Part shown: positions 25,420 to 35,100 of the stretch, one piece after another
How positions within the stretch are numbered: position 1 is the first letter of the stretch
How the letters are laid out: each line of letters starts with the position of its first letter
NCBI GenBank assembly: GCA_035998495.1
Contig: DASYHP010000013.1
Coordinates: forward strand, 62,001 to 126,000
DNA: 64,000 nucleotides
DNA from: Mesorhizobium_B sp035998495
GTDB taxonomy: Bacteria; Pseudomonadota; Alphaproteobacteria; Rhizobiales; Rhizobiaceae
Direction: 5' to 3'
The notes under the pieces: generated by a model
What the model was told of the DNA's origin: nothing
Database searches by the model: none
What the model saw: only the letters and a program-made list of their open reading frames with translations
Program-made: the position numbers and the translations under genes

Positions 25420-27141
25420 ATGTCACAAGCGACCGCCCAACGGGCGACCCCCACCCGCGACGACTTCGCAGCCCTTCTCGAAGAGTCCTTCTCGGCCGGC
25501 CATTCCGGCGAAGGCCAGGTCGTTCGCGGCACCATCACGGCCATCGAAAAGGACATGGCCATCATCGATGTCGGCCTCAAGGTCGAGGGCCGCGTGCCGC
25601 TCAAGGAGTTCGGCGGCAAGGCCAAGGACGGCCAGGCGTTGAAGCCGGGCGACACGGTGGAGGTCTATGTCGAGCGCATCGAGAACGCGCTGGGCGAGGC
25701 GATGCTGTCGCGCGACAAGGCGCGCCGCGAGGAATCCTGGGTCAAGCTCGAAGAGAAGTTCACCAAGGGCGAGCGCGTCGAGGGCGTGATCTACAACCAG
25801 GTCAAGGGCGGCTTCACCGTCGATCTTGACGGCGCCATGGCCTTTCTGCCCCGTTCCCAGGTGGATATCCGTCCGATCCGCGACGTGACGCCGCTCATGC
25901 ACACGCCGCAGCCTTTCGAGATCCTCAAGATGGATCGCCGCCGCGGCAACATCGTGGTATCGCGCCGCACCGTGCTCGAGGAAAGCCGCGCCGAGCAGCG
26001 CTCGGAGATCGTGCAGAACCTCGAAGAGGGCCAGGTGGTCGAGGGCGTGGTCAAGAACATCACGGACTACGGCGCCTTCGTGGACCTGGGCGGCATCGAC
26101 GGCCTTCTCCACGTCACCGACATGGCCTGGCGGCGCGTCAACCATCCGACCGAGATCCTTTCCATCGGCCAGTCGGTCAAGGTGCAGATCATCCGCATCA
26201 ACCAGGAAACCCACCGCATCTCGCTCGGCATGAAGCAGCTCGAGAGCGATCCCTGGGGCGACATCGGCACCAAATACCCGATCGGCAAGAAGATCCGCGG
26301 CACCGTCACTAACATCACGGACTACGGCGCCTTCGTGGAGCTCGAGCCCGGCATCGAGGGCCTCATCCACGTCTCGGAAATGTCGTGGACCAAGAAAAAC
26401 GTGCATCCCGGCAAGATCCTGTCCACCACGCAAGCCGTGGACGTGGTCGTGCTCGAAGTGGACCCGGTCAAGCGCCGCATCTCGCTCGGCCTCAAGCAGA
26501 CGCTGGAGAACCCGTGGGAGGCGTTCGCCCGCAGCCATCCCGTCGGCAGCCAGGTCGAGGGCGAGGTCAAGAACAAGACCGAGTTCGGCCTGTTCATCGG
26601 CCTCGAAGGCGATGTGGACGGCATGGTCCATCTCTCCGACCTCGACTGGAACCGTCCGGGCGAGCAGGCGATCGAGGACTACCAGCGCGGCCAGATGGTG
26701 CGCGCCCAGGTGCTCGACGTCGATGTGGAGAAGGAGCGCATCTCGCTCGGCGTCAAGCAATTGGCGCGCGATGCGGGCGGCGCAGGCGAGGCCGGCGGCG
26801 AGCTGCGCAAGAATGCGGTGGTCACCTGCGAGGTCGTGGGCGTTCGCGACGGCGGCATTGACGTGCGGCTGGTGGACTCCGGCCTTGAGACCTTCATCAA
26901 GCGCGGCGACCTTTCCCGCGACCGCGACGAGCAGCGCCCCGAGCGATTCACCGTCGGCCAGAAACTGGACGCCCGCGTGATCGCCTATGACAAGAAGACC
27001 CGCAAGCTGCAGGTCTCCATCAAGGCGCTGGAGATCGCCGAGGAGAAGGAGGCGGTGGCCCAATTCGGCTCGACCGACTCGGGCGCGTCGCTCGGCGACA
27101 TCCTGGGCGCGGCGCTCAAGGGCCGCGGCCGCGACGAGTAG
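25420..27141 (+). CDS. rpsA: 30S ribosomal protein S1
   Basis: Ribosomal protein S1 (573 residues) with six S1 OB-fold repeats, at about residues 35-105, 120-185, 205-273, 290-360, 375-445 and 465-530. The repeats are recognised by the recurring GxVVxGVVKNITDYGAFVDL and RISLGxKQ motifs. S1 helps bind mRNA to the small subunit. The ATG at 25420 has GGAGAA upstream. A strong intrinsic terminator follows 27 bases after the stop. Codon choice is uniform with highly expressed neighbours. Confidence 0.96.
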   Translation: MSQATAQRATPTRDDFAALLEESFSAGHSGEGQVVRGTITAIEKDMAIIDVGLKVEGRVPLKEFGGKAKDGQALKPGDTVEVYVERIENALGEAMLSRDKARREESWVKLEEKFTKGERVEGVIYNQVKGGFTVDLDGAMAFLPRSQVDIRPIRDVTPLMHTPQPFEILKMDRRRGNIVVSRRTVLEESRAEQRSEIVQNLEEGQVVEGVVKNITDYGAFVDLGGIDGLLHVTDMAWRRVNHPTEILSIGQSVKVQIIRINQETHRISLGMKQLESDPWGDIGTKYPIGKKIRGTVTNITDYGAFVELEPGIEGLIHVSEMSWTKKNVHPGKILSTTQAVDVVVLEVDPVKRRISLGLKQTLENPWEAFARSHPVGSQVEGEVKNKTEFGLFIGLEGDVDGMVHLSDLDWNRPGEQAIEDYQRGQMVRAQVLDVDVEKERISLGVKQLARDAGGAGEAGGELRKNAVVTCEVVGVRDGGIDVRLVDSGLETFIKRGDLSRDRDEQRPERFTVGQKLDARVIAYDKKTRKLQVSIKALEIAEEKEAVAQFGSTDSGASLGDILGAALKGRGRDE

Positions 27142-27168
27142 GCCGCAAGCCCTTTCGCACGCATCCGA

Positions 27169-27201
27169 CCCGCCGGAAGGCTTCCTTCCGGCGGGTTTTT
27201 T
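27169..27201 (+). terminator. Rho-independent terminator of rpsA
   Basis: A perfect 12-bp GC-rich stem (CCCGCCGGAAGG at 27169-27180 and CCTTCCGGCGGG at 27184-27195) with a three-base loop is followed by six T residues. It ends the aroA-cmk-rpsA transcript. Confidence 0.92.
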
Positions 27202-27333
27202 CGTCCGGCGGAGGACCGGCGCAAGGGAAGCGCGCGGCATCGCTTCCGGACGCCAAAGTCTTAACCCCTGTGCCTTTAGCTGAGGCCCGAGCGCTGCCCG
27301 AACCGCGGGCGGGCTCCGCGGCGGGGTGGGGAG

Positions 27334-28437
27334 ATGGCGGCGGTGAAAGCGTGGCGGGGATGCATCCCCGCCGGGATGTGCGAGCTTCCGCGAAAGGCGC
27401 TTGGCGCGGCGGCGGCCCTGGGCCTGGCCTGGAGCGCGGCGACGGGCGTGGCGGTGGCGGAGGAGCCCATCCGCCTGAAGGTGGTGGGCGGCCTCGGCAT
27501 GGCGTCGCAATATGCGCGCTTCGAGGAGCCGTTCTGGACCAAGCGCATCGGCGAACTCTCGGACGGCCGGATCGAGGCCACGATCCACCCCTATGACAAG
27601 AGCGGGCTGCGGGCGCAGGATCTCATGCAGCTCATGCGCCTGGGCGTGGTCCCTTGGGGGAATCTGCCGCTTTCGGTCGCCGCCCATGACGAGCCCGAGC
27701 TCAACGCCGTGGACCTGCCGGGGCTCAACCCCGACATCCGCGCCCTGCGCCGGACGATCACGGCCTACCGGCCCTATCTGGAACAGGTTCTGGCCGAGCG
27801 GCACGGCATCGTTCTGCTGGGCGTCCATGCCTATCCCGCGCAGGTGATTTTCTGCAGGGAGGCCTTCGCGCGCCTCGACGACCTCGCGGGCAGGCGCGTG
27901 CGCACCTCGGCCGTCGCGCAGTCGGAATTCGTGGAGGGGCTTAGGGGGATTCCGGTGATCACCCCGTTCGGCGAGATCGCGGCCGCACTCAAGGACGGCG
28001 TGGTGGACTGCGCCATCACCGGAACCCTGGGCGGCAACGAGATCGGCCTGCACGAGATCACGAGCCATGTTCACGGCATGGCGGTGAGCTGGGGCGTCAC
28101 CCTGTTCGGCGCCAACGCGGCGGCCTGGGGCGCGCTCCCGCCGGACCTGCAGGCGGTGATCCGCAAGGGCATGGGCGATCTCGAGGCCACGGTCCTGCTC
28201 TCGGCCGAGTTCGACACGGCCCGCGGCATCGCCTGCAACACGGGCGCGCCCGGCTGCGGCGACGGCAGGCTGGGCGGGATGACGCTGGTGCCCCCGACGA
28301 TCGAAGACGAAGCCAGGCGCCGCTCGCTCCTGGTCTCGACCGTGCTGCCCCGGTGGATCGGCCGCTGCGGCGACGCCTGCGTCCGAAGCTGGAACGATCG
28401 GCTTGCCCCGATGGTCGGGCTTTCCTTGGCCCATTGA
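27334..28437 (+). CDS. TRAP-type (DctP family) periplasmic solute-binding protein
   Basis: A 367-residue exported binding protein of the DctP/TRAP family. The signal peptide has a hydrophobic core AAAALGLAWSAATGVAVA and an AVA-EE cleavage site. Family features include GDLSDGR-like ELSDGRIEATIHPY, AGRRVRTSAVAQSEF near residue 190, and VPVITPFGEIAAALKDGVVDCAITG with the usual helix near 215-230. No DctQ or DctM permease genes are nearby; the next gene, 44 bases on, encodes a membrane GGDEF-EAL protein. A sensory rather than transport role is therefore possible. ATG 27376 is an alternative start that gives a shorter signal peptide. Confidence 0.78.
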   Translation: MAAVKAWRGCIPAGMCELPRKALGAAAALGLAWSAATGVAVAEEPIRLKVVGGLGMASQYARFEEPFWTKRIGELSDGRIEATIHPYDKSGLRAQDLMQLMRLGVVPWGNLPLSVAAHDEPELNAVDLPGLNPDIRALRRTITAYRPYLEQVLAERHGIVLLGVHAYPAQVIFCREAFARLDDLAGRRVRTSAVAQSEFVEGLRGIPVITPFGEIAAALKDGVVDCAITGTLGGNEIGLHEITSHVHGMAVSWGVTLFGANAAAWGALPPDLQAVIRKGMGDLEATVLLSAEFDTARGIACNTGAPGCGDGRLGGMTLVPPTIEDEARRRSLLVSTVLPRWIGRCGDACVRSWNDRLAPMVGLSLAH

Positions 28438-28481
28438 GGCAAGTGAACGCCGTTTCGCGAAAGAAGGCCCGAACGAAACCG

Positions 28482-31232
28482 ATGAACCCCGCCATCGACG
28501 ACCAGGCCGGAAAGGCGCGGCCCCGGGCTCGGCATGCGCCGGAGCCGGTCGCGTGGCGCAGCCGGCTCAAGCTCGCGGTGCTGCTTGGGGCGGCGCTGAT
28601 CTCCTTCGTCCTGATCGGCGGCGCGCTGGTGGTGCTCGGGCGCAGCGGCGAAACCGCTCGCCTGGAGGCCGTCCAGCGGCTGGAGCGCAGCGCAGGCATC
28701 GTGGAAAGCACGGTCAATCGCCAGCTTCTTCAGGTGGACAGCGCGCTCGCGAGCCTGCCGGTGCTGCTGCGGTCGGCCGTCGGCGACGGCGCGCTTTCGG
28801 CCGACGCCGCCAAGCGCCTTCTCGGAGGCTTCAACTTCCAAAGCCTCGTCTTCCGTGACCTCATTCTGGTTCGCGCGGACGGCGCGGCATGGGCTTCCGG
28901 CCGGCCGCGCCCTGACGGGAGCGCGCTGCCCTTCGCGCCCCAGCGCCTTTCCGGCGCGGGCGCCGCCCTGATCGGGCCTGTGCGCAATCCGCTCATCGGC
29001 GAGTGGTCTCTCTACCTTTCACGTTCCATCGAGGTGCCCGGCCAAGGTGCCATGTTCGCGATCGCGGAGATGCCGCTGCCGGACATTGCGGCGCTTCTCA
29101 ACGAGGCGGCCGGCGCGCCCGCGCTCCATATCGCCCTGGAGCGGGAAGGCGGCGCGCTAATTGCCAGCGTGCCCCATGACGAACTTCGCATGGGCAAGCG
29201 CATCCATCGGGTCGCGTCATCGCCCGGACCGGTGCGACGCGTCCGCGATCCTCAGACCGGCTCGATGGAGCTGACGGTCGCACGGACGACGCTTTACGAC
29301 GACGTTCTCGTGCATCTGTCGGTCGACGAGGCGACGGCCCTGGCTGGCTGGCGGCGCGACCGCGACACGCTGCTCGCCCTGGTGGGCGCGGCCGAGCTGA
29401 CCGTTCTGGCGCTCGCCGCCGGGCTCCTGGCGGGCCTGGGCAGGAGCGAGGCGCTGGAGCGCGAGCGCGCCCGGACGCGCGCCATGCTGGAGGACGCCGT
29501 GGATGCGATGTCCGACGGCTTCGTGATGTGGGACAGCAACGACCGGCTCGTGACCTGCAACCAGGCGTTCCGCGATCTTTACCCCTTGAGCGCGACCTTG
29601 TTTCAGCCCGGCGCGCATCTTCGCGACATCCTGCGCGAAGGGACGAAGCGCGGGCAGTATGGCGATGTCGGTGCCGACCTCGAGGGCTGGATCGAGGCGC
29701 AGCTCGCCTGGCATGCGCGCGCCGCCGACCCTCTTGAGCGCCGCCTGCCCGACGGGCGTTGGATCCTGCTCAAGGAGCGGCGCACCCGAAGCGGCGAGAC
29801 GGTCGGCATCCGCACCGACATCACGGCGCTCAAGAACGCGCTTGAGGAACTGGAAGCGTCGAACACGCGCGCGCAAGAAGCCATGGCGGAGGTGGAGACG
29901 CGCAACGCCGCGCTCCTGGAGCAGGATCGCCAGATCCGCTTCCTCGCCCAGCACGACGCGCTTACCGGCCTGCCCAACCGCGTGCTCCTGCGCCAGCGCC
30001 TGGAGGCCATGCTCGCCGAGCCGGATGGGTGCGGGCTCCTGTTTCTCGACCTCGACAAGTTCAAGGAGGTGAACGACACGCTGGGCCATGGGGCGGGCGA
30101 TGCGCTTCTCCGGCAGGTCGGCATGCGGCTGAAAGCCTGCGTCGGAGCGGACGGCCTCGTGGCGCGGCTGGGGGGCGACGAGTTCGCCCTGGCCTGCCGC
30201 TTCGCCGGCGGCGGATCGGTAGCCGAGGCGCTCGGCGCCCGTGTCCTTGCGGCGCTCGGCCGCCCGATCGCGCTGGACGGGCACAGCGTGGGCGTGGGCG
30301 TGAGCATCGGCATCGCCATGGCCGAGGGTCCGTCCGCCGACGCCGACGCGCTTCTGCGCCACGCCGACATGGCGATGTATGCGGCCAAGGAAGCCGGGCG
30401 CGGCGCCTGCCGCGTCTTCGAGCCGCCCATGGCCGAGCGGCTGAAAGCACGGGTCGAGATGGCGCGCGACCTGTCGGCGGCGCTCGCCGCCCAGCAGCTT
30501 TCGCTGGCCTATCAGCCCGTCTTCGACCTGGGGAGCGGCCGCTTGAGCGGCGTGGAGGCGCTGTGTCGCTGGAGCCATCCCGCTCGCGGCGCCGTCAGCC
30601 CCGCCGACTTCGTGCCGCTTGCCGAGGACAAGGGCCTGATCCACGAGATCGGCGCCTTCGTGCTCGACCGCGCCTGCGCCGACGCCTCCGCCTTGCCCGG
30701 CGAGGCCAAGGTGGCGGTCAACCTGTCGCCCTTGCAGCTTCGCTGCGACGGCATCTTCGACACGGTGGCGAACGCGCTCGGCCGCTCGGGCCTGAAAGCC
30801 GGCCGGCTCGAGCTCGAGATCACGGAATCGGCGCTTCTGGAGGATTCCGACCGCATCGCCCGCCTGCTGCACCGCCTGGCGGACTTGGGCGCAAGCATCG
30901 TGCTCGACGATTTCGGCACGGGCTATTCGGCCCTCAGCTACCTCCGCCTGTTCCCCTTCAGCAAGATCAAGATCGACCAGAGCTTCGTGCGCGACATGAC
31001 CACAAGGGCCAATTCCGCGGCCATCGTCAGCGCGATCGTGGGGCTGGCCGACCAGTTGGGCCTGTCCACGACCGCCGAGGGCGTGGAAACGGCCGAGCAT
31101 CTGGCGCTCGTGCGCAAGGCCGGCTGCCGGCACGCGCAGGGCTTCTTCCTGGGCCGCCCGGGCTCCATCCTGCACGCGCTGGAGGCGCCGCTCGTGCCGG
31201 CGGACATCCTTCAGCCGGCACGGGTGGCGTGA
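28482..31232 (+). CDS. Membrane GGDEF-EAL protein with PAS domain (c-di-GMP turnover)
   Basis: A 916-residue signalling protein. A transmembrane helix at about 29-52 and another at about 297-319 enclose a periplasmic sensor region. Next come a coiled coil, a PAS domain (about 335-455), a GGDEF domain (RLGGDEFAL near 564) and an EAL domain (GVEALCRW near 690; later DDFGTGYSALSYL, KIDQSFV and AEGVET). The GGDEF and EAL signatures are intact, so both cyclase and phosphodiesterase activity are possible; the inhibitory RxxD site before GGDEF is not present. It lies 44 bases behind a TRAP-type binding protein gene. ATG 28482 was chosen; the frame is open upstream into the previous gene. Confidence 0.88.
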   Translation: MNPAIDDQAGKARPRARHAPEPVAWRSRLKLAVLLGAALISFVLIGGALVVLGRSGETARLEAVQRLERSAGIVESTVNRQLLQVDSALASLPVLLRSAVGDGALSADAAKRLLGGFNFQSLVFRDLILVRADGAAWASGRPRPDGSALPFAPQRLSGAGAALIGPVRNPLIGEWSLYLSRSIEVPGQGAMFAIAEMPLPDIAALLNEAAGAPALHIALEREGGALIASVPHDELRMGKRIHRVASSPGPVRRVRDPQTGSMELTVARTTLYDDVLVHLSVDEATALAGWRRDRDTLLALVGAAELTVLALAAGLLAGLGRSEALERERARTRAMLEDAVDAMSDGFVMWDSNDRLVTCNQAFRDLYPLSATLFQPGAHLRDILREGTKRGQYGDVGADLEGWIEAQLAWHARAADPLERRLPDGRWILLKERRTRSGETVGIRTDITALKNALEELEASNTRAQEAMAEVETRNAALLEQDRQIRFLAQHDALTGLPNRVLLRQRLEAMLAEPDGCGLLFLDLDKFKEVNDTLGHGAGDALLRQVGMRLKACVGADGLVARLGGDEFALACRFAGGGSVAEALGARVLAALGRPIALDGHSVGVGVSIGIAMAEGPSADADALLRHADMAMYAAKEAGRGACRVFEPPMAERLKARVEMARDLSAALAAQQLSLAYQPVFDLGSGRLSGVEALCRWSHPARGAVSPADFVPLAEDKGLIHEIGAFVLDRACADASALPGEAKVAVNLSPLQLRCDGIFDTVANALGRSGLKAGRLELEITESALLEDSDRIARLLHRLADLGASIVLDDFGTGYSALSYLRLFPFSKIKIDQSFVRDMTTRANSAAIVSAIVGLADQLGLSTTAEGVETAEHLALVRKAGCRHAQGFFLGRPGSILHALEAPLVPADILQPARVA

Positions 31233-31237
31233 TTTGG

Positions 31238-31329
31238 AGCATGATCCCGAAAAGGTGCAGGCTTCCAGGTCGGATCGTGCGTGAAAACGAACACGTGCGG
31301 AGCATGACCGATTCAACGTCAAGCGGTCA
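31238..31329. repeat. Rhizobiales-type intergenic palindrome (GAGCATGATCCCGAAAAG family)
   Basis: The sequence GGAGCATGATCCCGAAAAGG, with a later GAGCATGACC and a GGTCATGC at the end, resembles a short palindromic intergenic repeat that is common in Rhizobiales genomes. It lies between convergent genes and may act as a transcript end. Recognition is from memory of the motif, so confidence is moderate. Confidence 0.5.
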
Positions 31330-31333
31330 TGCC

Positions 31334-32182
31334 CTAAGCCGCTTCCCAGGTCCGGCGGATGAAGTCGTGCCCCTCGGTGAAGAGCGTCTCGAAATCGGGG
31401 AACAGCGGCCGCCAGACCCGCGTGGCCGCGGCGATCTCGGGGAGCCCCGCGCCGAAGGCCTCCATCACCACCCAGCCGTCGAAGCCGGTGCGCTTGACGG
31501 CGGCGAACACAGCGGAAAAGTCCACCTGCCCGCGCCCGGGGATGCCGCGGTCGTTCTCGCTGACATGCAGCACGTTGATGGATCCTGCGATCGTCGCAAT
31601 CGCGCGGATCTGGCTCCGCTCCTCGATATGGGCGTGGAACGTGTCGTACATGATGCCGAAATTCGGGTGCCCGACGCGGTCCACATAGGCGCGGGCCTGT
31701 TCCATGGTGTTGAGGAAATAGGTCTCGAAGCGGTTGAGCGGCTCAAGGCTCAAGACGATCCCGTGCTCGGCCGCCCTGGCCGCCATCGCCCGATGAGCTT
31801 CGGCCCCGCGAAAAAGCTCGTCCTCCGTAGGGCCGGAGCCCGTGAAATGGCCGATCGGCGCATGGAAGGGCCCGCCCATGCTTTGCGCGCCCAACGCGAT
31901 GGCGCAGTCGAGCGCCCAGTCGAGATGCGCGATCCCCTTTTCGCGCACGGCAGGGTCGGCGCTGACCGGGCTCGCTTCGGGCGTGGGCACGATGGAGGTC
32001 GTGGTGCGTTCAAGCCCGATGCGGTCGAGCTCCTCACCCAGCCAGCGGTAATGCTCGGCGTCGCCGGCGAGCACCGGCACGTCCACTCCGTCATAGCCGA
32101 CCGCCTTCAGCCGCTCCAGGGCGGGCAGGTGCTCACGCCCCACCACCCCGGCCAGGCACAAGAGGTTGATCCCCAGCTTCAT
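31334..32182 (-). CDS. Sugar isomerase/epimerase-like TIM barrel protein (AP endonuclease 2 fold)
   Basis: A 282-residue protein of the xylose isomerase-like TIM barrel superfamily, most like D-tagatose/D-psicose 3-epimerase and hydroxypyruvate isomerase families. The metal-binding catalytic residues are seen in order: SLEPLNRFETYF (Glu), IMYDTFHAHIEE (Asp/His), LHVSENDRGIPGRGQVDF (His/Glu/Arg), and VVMEAFG (Glu). The substrate cannot be told from the sequence. Its ATG overlaps the stop of the hybrid histidine kinase gene (ATGA), so the two are co-translated. Confidence 0.8.
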   Translation of the reverse strand: MKLGINLLCLAGVVGREHLPALERLKAVGYDGVDVPVLAGDAEHYRWLGEELDRIGLERTTTSIVPTPEASPVSADPAVREKGIAHLDWALDCAIALGAQSMGGPFHAPIGHFTGSGPTEDELFRGAEAHRAMAARAAEHGIVLSLEPLNRFETYFLNTMEQARAYVDRVGHPNFGIMYDTFHAHIEERSQIRAIATIAGSINVLHVSENDRGIPGRGQVDFSAVFAAVKRTGFDGWVVMEAFGAGLPEIAAATRVWRPLFPDFETLFTEGHDFIRRTWEAA

Positions 32183-35100
32183 TGCCTTTCCTCCCTTCTC
32201 CCATCGAGCGCCGCCCGCACCTTCCGGGCGAGCTGCCCCACATCGAAGGGCTTGAGGAGGATGTCGGCGCCGAGCGCCTTCGTCACGGCGGCCAGGCTCC
32301 CGTCGTCCCCGCCGTCCCGCGCATAGCCCGTGGCGAAGAGGACCTTGAGCTCGGGCCTGAGACGCCGCGCCTCCGCTGCCAGCGCGGCGCCGTTCATGTC
32401 GGGCATCACGACGTCGGTGAACAAGAGCGACACGGGCTGGCCGCCCTCGATCATCTTCAGCGCGTCAAGCGCGCTTTGGGCCTCCACGATTCCGTAGCCG
32501 AGCTCGTTCAGCGCATCCACGGACAGGCTGCGCACCCGCTCCTCGTCCTCCACCACCATGACGACCTCGTCCGGCCGGCCGCCCAGCAGGTCCGCGCCGT
32601 CCGCCTTTGCGGTTCCACCGGCGCGGACGCCCTCGAAGCGCGGCAAGAAGAGCCGCACCGTGGTGCCGCGGCCGAGGCCCGAGTCGATCGCCACATGCCC
32701 GCCCGACTGCCGGATGAAGCCGAACACCTGGCTGAGGCCCAGTCCCGTGCCCTTGCCCACGCCCTTGGTGGTGAAGAAGGGGTCGAAGGCCCGCGCCTTG
32801 ACCTCCTCGCTCATGCCCGAGCCGGTGTCGGACACGCAGACCATGACATAGGGGCCCGGCGCGAGCGCTTGGCGCTCCGCCTCGGCCGGGTCCAGATTGG
32901 CGGTGGCGAGCGTGAGCCGGCCGCCTTCGGGCATGGCGTCGCGCGCGTTCAGCGCGAGGTTGAGCACGGCGTTCTCGAGCTGGCTGCGGTCGACCTTGGT
33001 GAGCCAGAGGCCAGGCGCCAGCCTGGTCTCCACGGCGACCGTCTCGCCCAGCGAGCGCGCCAACAGCTCCGTCATGCCTGCGATCATGCCGTTGAGGTCG
33101 ACCGGCTCGGGCGCGAGCGGCTGCTGGCGGGAGAAGGCGAGCAGGCGCTGGGTGAGGCTCGCCGCGCGGCTCGCGCCCTCCATCGCGCCCTCCACATAGC
33201 GGGCCACGTCGGTGTCGCCGCGCTTGAGCTTGCGATCGAGCATGCTCAAGCCGCCGATCACCACGGCCAGCATATTGTTGAAGTCATGCGCGATGCCGCC
33301 GGTGAGTTGGCCCACCGCCTCCATCTTCTGCGCCTGGCGCAGCGCATCTTCGGCCTCGCGCAGCCGCGCCTGCTCGTTGAGCCGCTCGGTCACGTCGTAA
33401 ACGAACTGATAGGCGCCGATCCGGCGGCCGTCCTTGTCGCGCAGGGTGTTGAACCTCATTTCGTAGAAGCGCCGGTCGCGCGCGGGATCGCCGAGGGAAG
33501 TGGTTTGCGTGAACTCCTCGCCGGCGAGCGCCCGGTCCCAAACGGCCCTGATCGCCTTCCTCTGCTCGGGATGGCCGGCGAGCAGGTCGAGCATCGAGTC
33601 GCCCACCTTGGGGCGCAGGCCGAAGATGCGGGCGAACTCGTCAGCGGCCGCCTTGTTGATGGCGAGCCAGCGGTGGTCGAGATCGGCCACCTGAACGAAG
33701 GCGTCCGTGCCTTCCACGATGTCGGCCAGAAGCTTGCGTTCCGCGATGGCCTCCGAGATGCGCCGTTCCAGCGTGGCGTTCAGCTCGCGCAGCCGCTCCT
33801 CCGCAGCCTTGCGGGCGGTGATGTCGTTGAACAGGATGCCGACGCGGCGCTCGTGGGCCAAGCCCGTGCGGAAGGCGTAAACGTCATACCAGCGGCCGAA
33901 CGGCTTGGCGAAGTTCTCGAAGCGCGCCGACTCGCCGGTAACGGCCACACGGCCGTAAGCCTCGTACCAGTGGCGTTCGAGGCCGGGCGCCGCCTCGCTC
34001 ACCCATTTGCCGGCCGCTCCCTGGAGCCCGGTCTGACGCTCGAAGGCGGGATTGATCTCGGCCAGGCGGTAATCGATCGGGCGCTCGTTCTCGTCGAATT
34101 TCAGCTCGACGATGCAAAAACCCGTCTCGATCGCTTCGAACAGGGTGCGGTAGCGGGTCTCGCTTTCGCGCAGGGCTTCCTCGGCGGCCTTGCGGGCGGT
34201 GATGTCCACGAAAGCGGCCGCCGCGCCCCTGATCCGCCCCGAGCTGTCGCGGAAGGGCATGGCGTTGCCGAAGATGTCGAGATGGGCGCCGTCATCGAAG
34301 GCCACGCGGAACTCGTAGCCGCGGACCTCCCTGCCGCGCGCCGCCTGCTGGACCGGCAGCTCGTCAGGAGGGAGCGGCCGCCCCAAGGCGTCGAGGAACT
34401 CGAAATGGCTTGTCGCCGCCTCCGGGTTGCTCTTGGACTGGTTTTCGCCCGGGGCCACGCGCAGCATCTCATAGGAGCGCACGTTGCCCGTGATCTCTTT
34501 CGCTTCGGGGTCACGCGCGATCCAGATGCCGGCCGGCACCGCATCGAGCACGGTGCGCAGTTCCTCGGCCTGCGCGCGCAGGGCCTCCTCGGCGCGCCGG
34601 CGTTCGGTCACGTCGATATTGCCGCCGACATAGCGCCAGGGGCGGTCCTGATCGTCGAAGATGACCGCCGCCCGCCCCGACAGCCAGCGCACCTCGCCTG
34701 TGTCGGCGCGGATGATCCGGTATTCGTAATCGAACGGCCGGCGCTCGGCGATCGCGCGGTCGAGCGCGTCGAGTGCCTTGTGCCGGTCGTCCGGGTGGAT
34801 CGCGGCTTCCCAGGTCTCGCGGTTGATTGTGTGGCCGTCGGGCAGGCCCAGCAGCGCGTAATATTCGGGGGAGCAGATCGCGTCGTCCTTCTGCAGGTCG
34901 TAGTCGAAGCTGCCGATGCCGCCCGCCGCCTGGACGAGCCGGAGCCGTTCCTCGCTTTCGCGCAGGCGTTCTTCCGTCCGCTTGGTTTGGGAGATGTCCT
35001 GGACGAGCGCGTAAACGCCTTCCACGCTGCCGTTCCCGTCGATCCGCGGCACATATTCCACGCGGATGTGCCGCGCGGGGCCATCCTTGTAGGGCATGAA

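Noticed and set aside
25423..28434. A 1,003-codon open frame antisense to rpsA
   Set aside because: It mirrors rpsA codons on the other strand, has Arg/Ala/His-rich low-complexity content and no family similarity. Long antisense frames are common at this GC content.
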